This document shows positions 1 to 7,653 of a stretch of 8,659 bases of DNA, in pieces. The DNA is from Bacilli bacterium (GTDB lineage: Bacteria > Bacillota_I > Bacilli_A > RF39 > UBA660). Position 1 is the stretch's first letter; each line of letters opens with the position of its first letter. A model generated the notes under the pieces. The model searched no databases. It had not been told where the DNA came from and was given only the letters and a program-made list of their open reading frames with translations. Made by a program: the position numbers and the translations under genes. The stretch is taken from NCBI GenBank assembly GCA_028699175.1, contig JAQVVC010000033.1, forward strand, positions 1 through 8,659. The letters are read 5' to 3'.

Positions 1-3000
1 ACTTTAAATCCATTACTTATTTCATAACTATTGTTAGTTACAATTACCGGAATTATTATTTCATCCCTTCCCAATAAACCTCCATAATTACCATCTGGTG
101 ATATGAAATTATTTATTTTGATATAGTATGTCCCTGAAGCTAAATCATTGTTACTTTCAGTCGTTATAATATCTAAATCAATATCTTCATTATTATTAAT
201 ATTAGCTCTTATATAATTATCATTATCTGGGAAATAATTAATATTGTTTATTTTAAATAACATATTTTTAAAATGTTTTTTATTAACTAAAAAGCCATTA
301 CTATCAACAAAACTTATTAATAAACCGGTTTTTTGATTTTCATAAGTAGAATCTATAACTTGAATTTCATTTAACATTTTATAATTTATTTCACTGCTTA
401 AATTTATTTTTGTAGTTGATTCAGTATTTAATAAAATATTTGTCCCTGAATAATCAGATATAAGATTTAATTCAGTTTCAATATCAAATTCACTACTAGA
501 ATAAACATTTGATTTTTTATATGTGCTTTCCAATGTTGATATCTTTTTATTAGTTAGAGAATCAAATAATTCAAGATATATATTAATATCATATAAACTG
601 GCGTTAATTACTGCATCTTTAAAATCTAAAATTAAAGTATAATCTTCTAGAATTTGATTATTATCTACAAATATATTTTCTTCATAAAAAGCATTTACAT
701 CTTGTCCTATTTCCTTAAATAAAGTAAAAGGATAACTTGCACTTTTTTCACATTCTAGATCTAATTCATCGCAGCTAGCATTATAACCAAATTGATCTAC
801 ATCAGTATTTATTTTATAAGTATAAATTTTATTGTTATGATGATCAATTAAATTTATTTTCGTTCCCACCGGTAATAAAATATTTGATTTTAAAAAATGC
901 GAATAATTATTAATATCTTCAAAATATTCAAATGTAAATGAAGTATTTAAGGTAATTGATGAGTTATCTGTAATATTAATTGGTATTTCACCATAATCAA
1001 ATCTATTATCAGTACCAATTGATAAACCTTCAATTGAATATCCATTATAAATAATATAATCTGTATTTATATAACTAATATTTCCTGCATTATCAACTGC
1101 TTTTATATAGATAATATGTTTACCTAAAGTATCTATTAATATGTTTCCACTTGGTACTATCCACTCAATATTTTCTAAATTTTCTTCTAATATAGTTTTA
1201 TCTGATAAATAATAATAGATATTTTTAACCCCAGATAATAAATCAGAAGATTCGATTGTAAACTCTTTTGGCTTACTTATAAATAAATTATTTGGCGTGG
1301 TAGTAAAGGTGTTCCAATTATCTTCTTCAAATGAAATTGATACAGTAGGATCACTTAAATCTAAAATACAATAATCAGTATTTATATATGTAACTCGATC
1401 TTTATAATCAGTAACTTTAAAATATATTATGTATGAGCCTTCATCAGTTATTTGATATATTTGAGTAAATAATTGCCATGTTTCAATTAAATCTAAGTCG
1501 GTTTTATCCATTACTGTATCTGACTGACTTATATAATACTCTACCTTCGATACGGGAGTAAAATTATTTAAACCATCAACAGTAAATGTAATATTATCAT
1601 TAAAATATTTATTATTAATATTTTTATTATAAGTATTATAAATATTACTTCCTATATATACATTAACTGTTTTTTTCATATCATTATCATAATATAATAT
1701 TGGATATTCACCATCATTATATGACCAAATATTATTAGGATTTAATAATAAATCTTCATTACTTATATATTCATTATAATTTAAATTAAGGGTTACAAAA
1801 TCTTTATCTTCAAGATCTTCTTTTAATACTTTTGTAAAATTACCAGTTACACTTCCACTACCAATAGGAAGAATATTTTCAGTATAATAAGCATTAGTAA
1901 CACTAATAGTGCTATTATCAATTTTATTAATGACATTATTATTACTAGTATTAAACACATTATTAAATACAACATTACTACCATTTGTTATAACACTTAT
2001 TAAACCTCCACTATAATTCGAAGTTAAATTTCCTTTATTATAACTATTATTAATAATAATATTATTTATATTGTCAAAAGCAGACCCTATTAAACCTCCA
2101 CTTGATACATTACTATTGATATTACCAGTGTTATATGAATTAATTAAAGTAATACTACCAGTAGCATCTGCTATTATTCCTGATGATGTAAAATATCCAT
2201 ATATATCAGATTTATTGACTGAGTTTTTTATAGTAGTATTGGATGCTTGTCCTATTAATCCGCCTGAAATACCATAATTATATTCTACAGTATATTTTAA
2301 ATTAGTAAATGTTATCACATCACTTGCAAGTGTAGTACTAGTTTTAATTGGAACTTGATTTAATAAAGTAGTTCCCAATTCTATTTCAAAACTACCTCCT
2401 GATACGGGAGTATTATTTATTGATATAGAAGTTTGTTCTGGATTTTGGATTTGATAATTTCCAGTTATTTTTGCTGAATTAACTGTATTACCTAAAAAAG
2501 GAAGTAAATTACTTAAATTTATATAATTAGTAGTTTCATAATTATATACATTTATATCTCCTTGAATTATATCTTTAACAATTGTTTTTTCAATATTATT
2601 TTTTTTACCAATAACATAGCCATCCATAAATATATTCTCTAAAGTAATATTAGAAGTTTTAGATGCAAAACCTGAAGTAATTACCCCCCCATAAACCAAA
2701 GCATTTTTAACAAATAAATTACTAACATTTCCTTTTAAATTTGTAAATAAAGCTAACTCTTCATTAATATTATCGGTAACATATAAGCCGTATATTGTAT
2801 TACTATTACCAGATAATGTTCCTTCGAAAGAATTTAAAGATGGTAATATATTTATAGTTCCAGATGGAGTTCCAGTTAATTCCGGATTGTCATAATAAGT
2901 ATTAGTGTAAGGCTGGATATAATAAGTAACATCGTCTAAAATATATTCCAGATCATCGTTAGTTTTATATTTTAATACTCCTTCATTCAAAATAATATTA

Positions 3001-3299
3001 TTAGTTATTTCAAAATAATTATTAATATAGGTAGTATTTTTTAATTTAAAACTTAAATAAGCCAGTTCAGATCCATTAGATATTATATAAGGATTATTTT
3101 CTGTTCCATCACCAGATCTAAAAGAACTAGCAACAGTTCCATCCCATACTGAAGTTGATATTGAACTATCATTATAAATAAATTCTGCTAAAGTAGGAAT
3201 TATATTAAAAATAAACAATATAAAGCATATGATTATAATAGATAAAATGATTTTTTTTATTTTCGATAAATTAAGAAAAATATTTTTTATTTTCTCCAT
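1..3299 (-). CDS. Large secreted GLUG-repeat and Ig-like-repeat surface protein (3' end beyond window)
   Basis: This is an open frame of 1099 codons from ATG at 3299 that runs off the left edge with no stop, so the C-terminus and any wall anchor are unseen. Residues 1-16 are basic, 17-36 hydrophobic, and PTLA at 35-38 is a plausible signal peptidase site, so the product is probably exported. Residues about 51-83 carry the WDGT..F..GDGTENNPYIIS..ELAYL signature that precedes GLUG repeats in bacterial adhesins. GGLIG/GGLIS cores lie at about 346, 401 and 431, and the W-x6-YPIL element that usually closes such regions starts at about residue 525. Two Ig-like repeats follow (about 565-645 and 655-750), each with YY(I/L)S near the start and VTD/VDN..YINTDY near the end. 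The rest (750-1099) is an unrecognised beta-rich region with a Cys843-x6-Cys850 pair. The likely role is adhesion or cell-surface structure. The start at 3299 is chosen because AAGGA lies 9 nt upstream; an in-frame ATG at 3308 abuts that site and is less likely. Confidence 0.85.
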   Translation of the reverse strand, partial: MEKIKNIFLNLSKIKKIILSIIIICFILFIFNIIPTLAEFIYNDSSISTSVWDGTVASSFRSGDGTENNPYIISNGSELAYLSFKLKNTTYINNYFEITNNIILNEGVLKYKTNDDLEYILDDVTYYIQPYTNTYYDNPELTGTPSGTINILPSLNSFEGTLSGNSNTIYGLYVTDNINEELALFTNLKGNVSNLFVKNALVYGGVITSGFASKTSNITLENIFMDGYVIGKKNNIEKTIVKDIIQGDINVYNYETTNYINLSNLLPFLGNTVNSAKITGNYQIQNPEQTSISINNTPVSGGSFEIELGTTLLNQVPIKTSTTLASDVITFTNLKYTVEYNYGISGGLIGQASNTTIKNSVNKSDIYGYFTSSGIIADATGSITLINSYNTGNINSNVSSGGLIGSAFDNINNIIINNSYNKGNLTSNYSGGLISVITNGSNVVFNNVFNTSNNNVINKIDNSTISVTNAYYTENILPIGSGSVTGNFTKVLKEDLEDKDFVTLNLNYNEYISNEDLLLNPNNIWSYNDGEYPILYYDNDMKKTVNVYIGSNIYNTYNKNINNKYFNDNITFTVDGLNNFTPVSKVEYYISQSDTVMDKTDLDLIETWQLFTQIYQITDEGSYIIYFKVTDYKDRVTYINTDYCILDLSDPTVSISFEEDNWNTFTTTPNNLFISKPKEFTIESSDLLSGVKNIYYYLSDKTILEENLENIEWIVPSGNILIDTLGKHIIYIKAVDNAGNISYINTDYIIYNGYSIEGLSIGTDNRFDYGEIPINITDNSSITLNTSFTFEYFEDINNYSHFLKSNILLPVGTKINLIDHHNNKIYTYKINTDVDQFGYNASCDELDLECEKSASYPFTLFKEIGQDVNAFYEENIFVDNNQILEDYTLILDFKDAVINASLYDINIYLELFDSLTNKKISTLESTYKKSNVYSSSEFDIETELNLISDYSGTNILLNTESTTKINLSSEINYKMLNEIQVIDSTYENQKTGLLISFVDSNGFLVNKKHFKNMLFKINNINYFPDNDNYIRANINNNEDIDLDIITTESNNDLASGTYYIKINNFISPDGNYGGLLGRDEIIIPVIVTNNSYEISNGFK

Positions 3300-3302
3300 T
3301 TC

Positions 3303-3344
3303 AATCATTCCTTTTATACTTTGATATATTATATAATTATAACA
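3303..3344 (-). promoter_or_regulatory. Promoter (extended -10) and leader of the GLUG-protein gene
   Basis: On the minus strand TGTTATAAT (3344-3336) is a perfect extended -10 element, TGnTATAAT, about 37 nt upstream of the start codon at 3299. I see no good -35 at 16-18 nt spacing, which is tolerated when the extended -10 is strong. An AAAGGA ribosome binding site lies further downstream (about 3314-3309). The element follows the terminator of the preceding gene, so the adhesin gene probably has its own transcript with a leader of about 30 nt. Confidence 0.6.
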
Positions 3345-3372
3345 TAATTTGACATAATCTGCACTAATAATC

Positions 3373-3404
3373 AAAAAAATAACTCTATTATAAAAGTTAT
3401 TTTT
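3373..3404 (-). terminator. Rho-independent terminator overlapping the stop codon of the 543-aa gene
   Basis: AAATAACT (minus strand, 3402-3395) and AGTTATTT (3384-3377) form a perfect 8-bp stem around a 10-nt loop, extendable to 10 bp into the flanking A and T runs. A run of seven T (3379-3373) follows in the minus-strand direction. The stem is A/T-dominated, as expected at this base composition. The TAA stop of the upstream gene (3399-3397) sits inside the first arm. It separates the five-gene block from the adhesin gene. Confidence 0.7.
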
Positions 3405-5028
3405 GTTTGTTCTCTAATTCGTTTATTAAATATTTATTTACTTGGACTATAAACCATAATTTTTCTACAGTTAACTGACTTTTTTCAATTTCTTGAATCC
3501 TTAATATTAAATTAATCCGTTCTATAAAACTATCAATATTTTCTGGATATAAGTCTTCATTAATAATATTTATATTTAATAACCGATATTTATTTATAAT
3601 TACTTGCGCAACGCTAGCTTCATCAAATGCATTTACCGGGCATACTATAACATTAGTTAAATCTAGTGCAAATAAATCAAAACTATCACTATATTCAATT
3701 AGTTCATCATAATTATTTATTTCATAAGAATTTTTAATTGCTTCTTTTTTATAATAATCAAAACTATAATAAAGATGTAATAAATCTTTTAAAGCAAAAT
3801 TATTGTTTACAACATCTAATACCATTACTTTAAAATATTCTTCATTATATTTTTGATATAAATCATATAATTCTGTTGCTTGTTTTACAGATTCGATTTT
3901 TAAATCTACGGTGGATGTTTTTTCTTTTGTAATGAAAAATTTATTAGTTGTTCCGAATATTTTTTTGTTTAATTTATTTAGCTTATTTTCATTCTTATCA
4001 ATTTGAGATTCTAATTCTTTAAGGCGTTTATTAGCATCATTTTTGTTAATCTCAGAGTTTGATTTCTTTAGGTATTTTAATTTAAAATCATTAATAAGAG
4101 GTGAAAATTTAACATAATTAGCATATTCTTTAACATTATTTTTTAATTTTTCTAAACTTTCATAAAATTTGTGCATAGCTGGTTCGTTTTCAATATTCAA
4201 AGAATCCAGCATTAAACTACTATAGGTAGATACTCTTACTTTAGATTCTTCAAAAAAATGATTAACATCTAACTCACCTTTTTTAGCTAACTCAATAATA
4301 TCAGAAACATTTTCTTTGCCAATTGTATTCATTTCTTGATACAAAATACTAAGTTGGTTTAAACAATTTTTGTAATCCATATTATTTTTTTCTATTAATT
4401 CTTTTTTTAATTTATTAATATAATCAATAAATTTTTTTTCGTTTTTTCTTATTAATTTTCTGAAATTCAGCTCAATATGAGATATTATTTCAGGATTCTC
4501 CCAATAAATTTTTTCAAATATTTCCGTTAATTGATCAATATTTTTGTTATTAGATTTTCTTATCTCTAAAAAAGAAGACATGAACTGATTGACATAATAA
4601 GTATAAATAAAATCACTTTTATTTAATTTAATATTAACCATTTCAAACTTATTTATAAATTCATTAAAAACACTGTTTAAAGAACTAAAATTAAAATCTT
4701 GAGAATTAGAAATCTGATAAAATAAAGTATCAAACCCCATTTTTTCAAAATAGGTATTTGAAGGATTTAAAATAAATCTTATATTTTCTAATTTAGATAT
4801 TTTATCAGCTAAATCAGCAGTATTTCTATTATCTATTACATTAAAAGATTTACTTTTTAATTCGATATATTTTTTTATTGACTTTTTATATTCACTATAT
4901 GCATTATAAACTTCATCTATTTTAGCATTTAACTTTCTTTTGTTAGTTTTAGTTTTAACTGGCATAGATGAAAATAATAGCTTTTTAGATTGAATATCTT
5001 CTTCAATGTACTCTAAAAAATTCGCCAT
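3397..5028 (-). CDS. Unknown 543-aa cytoplasmic, helix-rich protein, last gene of the block
   Basis: I do not recognise this family. The product is Lys/Glu/Asn/Ile-rich with no signal peptide and no membrane segment, so it is probably cytoplasmic although encoded with exported proteins. Most of the chain looks alpha-helical. Charged heptad-like stretches lie at about 30-60 and 195-215, and the clearest short coiled coil is at about 330-357 (KRLKELESQIDKNENKLNKL). A less charged C-terminal part (about 395-535) contains a hydrophobic strand-like stretch LTNVIVCPVNAF at 457-468 and reads as a separate folded domain. I found no nucleotide-binding loop or catalytic signature by eye. The start is well fixed: AGGAGG, the best ribosome binding site in the window, lies 6 nt upstream at 5040-5035 inside the end of the 46-aa gene, whose TAA is one base before this ATG. 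Translational coupling with that gene is therefore likely. Possible roles are assembly, secretion support or regulation of the surface proteins; none is demonstrated. Confidence 0.85.
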   Translation of the reverse strand: MANFLEYIEEDIQSKKLLFSSMPVKTKTNKRKLNAKIDEVYNAYSEYKKSIKKYIELKSKSFNVIDNRNTADLADKISKLENIRFILNPSNTYFEKMGFDTLFYQISNSQDFNFSSLNSVFNEFINKFEMVNIKLNKSDFIYTYYVNQFMSSFLEIRKSNNKNIDQLTEIFEKIYWENPEIISHIELNFRKLIRKNEKKFIDYINKLKKELIEKNNMDYKNCLNQLSILYQEMNTIGKENVSDIIELAKKGELDVNHFFEESKVRVSTYSSLMLDSLNIENEPAMHKFYESLEKLKNNVKEYANYVKFSPLINDFKLKYLKKSNSEINKNDANKRLKELESQIDKNENKLNKLNKKIFGTTNKFFITKEKTSTVDLKIESVKQATELYDLYQKYNEEYFKVMVLDVVNNNFALKDLLHLYYSFDYYKKEAIKNSYEINNYDELIEYSDSFDLFALDLTNVIVCPVNAFDEASVAQVIINKYRLLNINIINEDLYPENIDSFIERINLILRIQEIEKSQLTVEKLWFIVQVNKYLINELENKQK

Positions 5029-5029
5029 G

Positions 5030-5170
5030 TTAATCCTCCTCTTTTGTATCTTCTATCTTAGTTTCACTTAAATAAGATAAAAAATTAGTTACATTATCAT
5101 AAAGGTTAACTAACTCATTTAAAGTCAATAACGATAAATCAAAATCAACTTTCTTTTCTTCTTTATTCAT
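5030..5170 (-). CDS. Small acidic 46-aa protein, coupled to the 543-aa gene
   Basis: This short gene fills the gap between the 356-aa and 543-aa genes. It starts with ATG at 5170, preceded by AAAGGGTGAT about 6 nt upstream, which resembles the anti-Shine-Dalgarno complement. It begins 13 nt after the stop of the 356-aa gene. The 46 residues begin MNKEEKKVDFDLSLL, continue through a predicted amphipathic helix (LTLNELVNLYDNVTNFLSYL, about 15-34) and end in an acidic tail (KIEDTKEED). There is no membrane or export segment. The last codons GAG GAG GAT TAA contain the ribosome binding site of the next gene, and only one base separates this stop from the next start. That arrangement supports a real coding gene rather than a chance ORF, and suggests that it acts with the 543-aa product. 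I know no family for it. It could alternatively serve mainly as a coupling leader peptide. Confidence 0.72.
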   Translation of the reverse strand: MNKEEKKVDFDLSLLTLNELVNLYDNVTNFLSYLSETKIEDTKEED

Positions 5171-5183
5171 ATTATCACCCTTT

Positions 5184-6254
5184 TTATACTTCATATCCAG
5201 CTAAATCTTTTATAAAGTTTATTATGATATCAAGAGATGTTCCTTTAGAATATGTTTCTAAACTATCAACATCTTGACCTTCTAACCAAATATAAACTCT
5301 TGCCTTAGTTATAGCATTTGGCACTTGGAAAATAGGTTGCGAAAAATCTTTTACAGTATTCTGAATTGCAAAATGTTCGCTATCAAGTGGCACTCCAGTT
5401 CCTGGATGGCCATTAATATGATCTAAACGCTTACCTTCTTTTATAATACCATAAGTTGGGACATAAATTCCATCAATAAGTGTAATTCCATAATTTTCAG
5501 CCGCTTCAATAGAATCTACAGTATGGATATTAGTATTTGGTTCATATATTACCATCTCACAACTATTATTACATTTCATATTTTGGATTTCTTTAACTGG
5601 AGTATTATGAGGAAGACTTCCTATCTTTAGCACTCCAACTCTTAAGGAATTCATAATATTACTCATTGATTGTCTTATTTCTTCACTAGTATCTTCTTGA
5701 TAATCAATAATCGTGTTTTCTTCGAAAAATAAATTATCAGGATTTGGTGAACCGCTTGAATTTTTTAAAAAAATATCAAAAGCAACAAAATAACTTGATG
5801 CATTAGCTCGTTTTTCTTCTGCTTTAACAACATTTAATAATTTTTTAGTAGTGTCATTAGGATTTCTTAGCCTTGTTCTAATTAAATCACCAATAAACAC
5901 ATCAAATTTATCATTATTAGGAGATAATATTCCATTTGATGATACTGGCCATAATCCATAAGACCATTGATTAACATGATCAGGGTATGTCTCTTTTAAA
6001 TCCATAATGATACTATCCATTGATATATTAACTGAGTCAGAAAATTCAATACCATCTAATGATATAAATAATCCAGTATTGCTGGAAACAGATAATTGAA
6101 AAAAATTAATTCTTACATTTAAAGCTGATGATAACCAAGCATAAGTTGAAGCGGTTAATAAAATAGCAGTTAAAAAAGTAACCCAAAATAAAGTTCTTCG
6201 ATTTTTAAATTTAAATATATTAACTGTTTTCTTATTGATTTTTTTCAAACCCAT
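5184..6254 (-). CDS. Exported 356-aa protein, TasA/camelysin-like paralogue (possible minor subunit)
   Basis: The protein has a basic N-terminus (1-20, many Lys/Arg) and one hydrophobic segment (about 21-39) ending in STYAWL, which resembles the T(Y/W)A(Y/W/A)F boundary of SipW-processed TasA and camelysin precursors. The rest is extracellular in character and beta-rich. It shares with the upstream 421-aa protein: WS-x-GL-x-P-x-SS (97-106), VAFDIFLKNSSG (157-168), N-S-L-R-V-G (202-207), IYEPN-x3-H (236-244), PTYGIIKE (266-273) and PNAITKARVYIWLEGQDVD (312-330), then a closing strand SLDIIINF (340-347). These make the two clear paralogues. It has one close Cys pair (228, 232). The ribosome binding site AGAGGT lies 5 nt before ATG at 6254. 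The gene is separated from its paralogue by 115 bases holding a hairpin and a possible promoter, so it may be made at a different level. Membership of the TasA/M73 superfamily is inferred from topology and motif style only. Confidence 0.85.
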   Translation of the reverse strand: MGLKKINKKTVNIFKFKNRRTLFWVTFLTAILLTASTYAWLSSALNVRINFFQLSVSSNTGLFISLDGIEFSDSVNISMDSIIMDLKETYPDHVNQWSYGLWPVSSNGILSPNNDKFDVFIGDLIRTRLRNPNDTTKKLLNVVKAEEKRANASSYFVAFDIFLKNSSGSPNPDNLFFEENTIIDYQEDTSEEIRQSMSNIMNSLRVGVLKIGSLPHNTPVKEIQNMKCNNSCEMVIYEPNTNIHTVDSIEAAENYGITLIDGIYVPTYGIIKEGKRLDHINGHPGTGVPLDSEHFAIQNTVKDFSQPIFQVPNAITKARVYIWLEGQDVDSLETYSKGTSLDIIINFIKDLAGYEV

Positions 6255-6281
6255 TAAATACCTCTATATTAATATAATTAA

Positions 6282-6304
6282 AGAGTAACCAAATTGATTA
6301 CTCT
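6282..6304 (-). terminator. Hairpin between the two paralogue genes: attenuator, partial terminator or 5' stem
   Basis: Minus-strand RNA from 6304 to 6282 can fold into a 9-bp stem (AGAGUAAUC with GGUUACUCU) around the loop AAUUU. One pair (6297/6289) is G-U on the minus strand but a C/A mismatch on the plus strand, which favours a structure made in minus-strand RNA. Only a short T stretch (TTT, then AATTAT) follows, so full termination is doubtful. It could trim read-through from the 421-aa gene into the 356-aa gene, or cap the 5' end of a transcript starting at the adjacent promoter. Confidence 0.5.
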
Positions 6305-6306
6305 TC

Positions 6307-6335
6307 ATTATACTATAATATTAAATAATCATTAA
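6307..6335 (-). promoter_or_regulatory. Possible internal promoter upstream of the 356-aa gene
   Basis: On the minus strand TATAAT (6312-6307) is a perfect -10 hexamer. TTAATG (6335-6330) is a poor match to -35 (3 of 6) at exactly 17 nt spacing. A start about 6-7 nt downstream would place the neighbouring hairpin at the extreme 5' end of the mRNA. In such AT-rich DNA a TATAAT occurs readily by chance, so this remains tentative. Confidence 0.35.
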
Positions 6336-6369
6336 TATTAATTAACATCAAATTATTTTAATCTTATAA

Positions 6370-7635
6370 TTATGGAGCTGTTGTTGTTGCTGATTCAACT
6401 GTTGTTGGTGCAGTATAACCAGGAATATCACTTTCAATAAATCTTTGTTTTGTGAATCCGAATTGTACTGAAATACTTTTTCCAATTGATGCAAAATCGT
6501 AGTTATCAATATCTTGACCTTCAATATAAATATATACTCTTACTTTAGTAATACTATTAGGAGCTAGCGTCATAAATTCAGGACGAGCAGTTCCAGTAAG
6601 TACTTTCATTGAATCAGTAAAATATGGATATGCTTCCAATAATGCTGATCCTTGTTCAGGTACTGTTGTACTTGCTACATAAGGTTCATAACCTTCGCTT
6701 TCTTCTCCAGAAACATAACCATTATATGCATCTCCATCATAAACATCTACTTTATCAGTTGATGTTATTTCTTTTGCAACAGCATAAGTTGGATAAGCAG
6801 TACCATCCTCAAATGGTCCACATGCACCAAAGTCACCTATATAATCTCCAGCTTCATTTCTTTGTTTACATGATGTTTCATACCAACTAATAGCACCCAC
6901 GACATGGTCCTTATCATTTGGTTCCCAAATTTGAGCTCTTTTTGAACAGATACCAGTTACTACACCTTCTACATCATCACATGTGATACCAGTTATAGTA
7001 GCAGCTTCGTCTGTAGTACCTTTAACACGCCCGATTTGAGCAAATGCAACTCTGACTGAATTTTCAATTCCAGTGTTAGCTACTCCACTAGCTGAAACTG
7101 ATACACTCGAATCAGTTGATAAATAAATCGCTTCTTCATCAAGTGGTTGATATTCTTCGATGTATTGGGTACCAGATGAATTTTTGATAAATAAATCAAA
7201 TGCTACATAACCAGGAACATCATAATCTACATCATTTTCAGCGCGGCTTGCAATAAGTCTGTAACCTCCTAATGAAGGTGTTAAACTTGCTTTTTCAAAA
7301 AGAATCATTCTTGATGCTGTTGGGTCAATATCTCCTACTGATGACATTGGAATTAATCCTGAACCTGACCACCAATTAGTATTGCCTTCATAAACAGTCC
7401 CATCATCATCAAAATTATCTGCATTAATCGCTACTGTATCATTCCATGTAGATCCATTTAATGATAATTGTAAATCGTCTGTACCAGCTATAGTAACATC
7501 AAAGTTAGTAACACTTACTGTTCGCATACCGACGAACCACGCATATGTTGATACAGATAATATTATCGCTGTTAATGATAAAGCAATAACTAAATTTTTG
7601 ACACGATTTCTGTGTCCAAGTTTTTCTTTTTTCAT
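6370..7635 (-). CDS. Exported 421-aa protein, TasA/camelysin-like (possible major surface or fibre subunit)
   Basis: A basic N-terminus (1-13) precedes one hydrophobic segment (about 14-29) ending in STYAWF (29-34), the boundary style of SipW-dependent precursors. The mature part is acidic, Ser/Thr/Gly-rich and beta-rich. Motifs shared with the 356-aa paralogue are VAFDLFIKNSSG (144-155), NSVRVAF (192-198), IWEPN-x3-HVV (236-246), PTYAVAKE (282-289) and SITKVRVYIYIEGQDID (361-377), followed by a final strand SISVQFGF (387-394). Four cysteines (219, 230, 256, 272) flank the WEPN motif and could form disulfides outside the cell. The tail (408-421) is a short Thr/Ala/Pro-rich string without LPxTG. 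Two 60-base lines counted inside the gene each hold 23 G+C (38 %), well above its neighbours, as expected for a strongly expressed gene. The ribosome binding site AAAGAGG lies 5 nt before ATG at 7635, 18 nt after the 230-aa gene. It is not a type IV pilin: the prepilin cleavage motif is absent. Confidence 0.87.
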   Translation of the reverse strand: MKKEKLGHRNRVKNLVIALSLTAIILSVSTYAWFVGMRTVSVTNFDVTIAGTDDLQLSLNGSTWNDTVAINADNFDDDGTVYEGNTNWWSGSGLIPMSSVGDIDPTASRMILFEKASLTPSLGGYRLIASRAENDVDYDVPGYVAFDLFIKNSSGTQYIEEYQPLDEEAIYLSTDSSVSVSASGVANTGIENSVRVAFAQIGRVKGTTDEAATITGITCDDVEGVVTGICSKRAQIWEPNDKDHVVGAISWYETSCKQRNEAGDYIGDFGACGPFEDGTAYPTYAVAKEITSTDKVDVYDGDAYNGYVSGEESEGYEPYVASTTVPEQGSALLEAYPYFTDSMKVLTGTARPEFMTLAPNSITKVRVYIYIEGQDIDNYDFASIGKSISVQFGFTKQRFIESDIPGYTAPTTVESATTTAP

Positions 7636-7653
7636 AATTACCTCTTTCCTCTT

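Noticed and set aside
2071..2277. Plus-strand open frame of 68 codons
   Set aside because: It lies entirely antisense to the GLUG-repeat coding region, has no ribosome binding site or promoter, and its Ile/Leu/Pro content is the complement of the repeat codons.
3297..3308. Alternative ATG start at 3308 for the GLUG protein
   Set aside because: It is in frame, but the AAGGA site would directly abut the start codon; the ATG at 3299 has a 9-nt spacing.
6624..6890. Plus-strand open frame of 88 codons rich in Leu and His
   Set aside because: It is antisense inside the well-supported 421-aa gene. The low-complexity composition follows from reading that gene backwards, and no ribosome binding site is present.
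7530..7635. Type IV prepilin-like N-terminus of the 421-aa protein
   Set aside because: The basic stretch plus hydrophobic helix is pilin-like, but there is no Gly/Ala-Phe-Thr-Leu-x-Glu processing motif and no Glu at position +5 of the helix.
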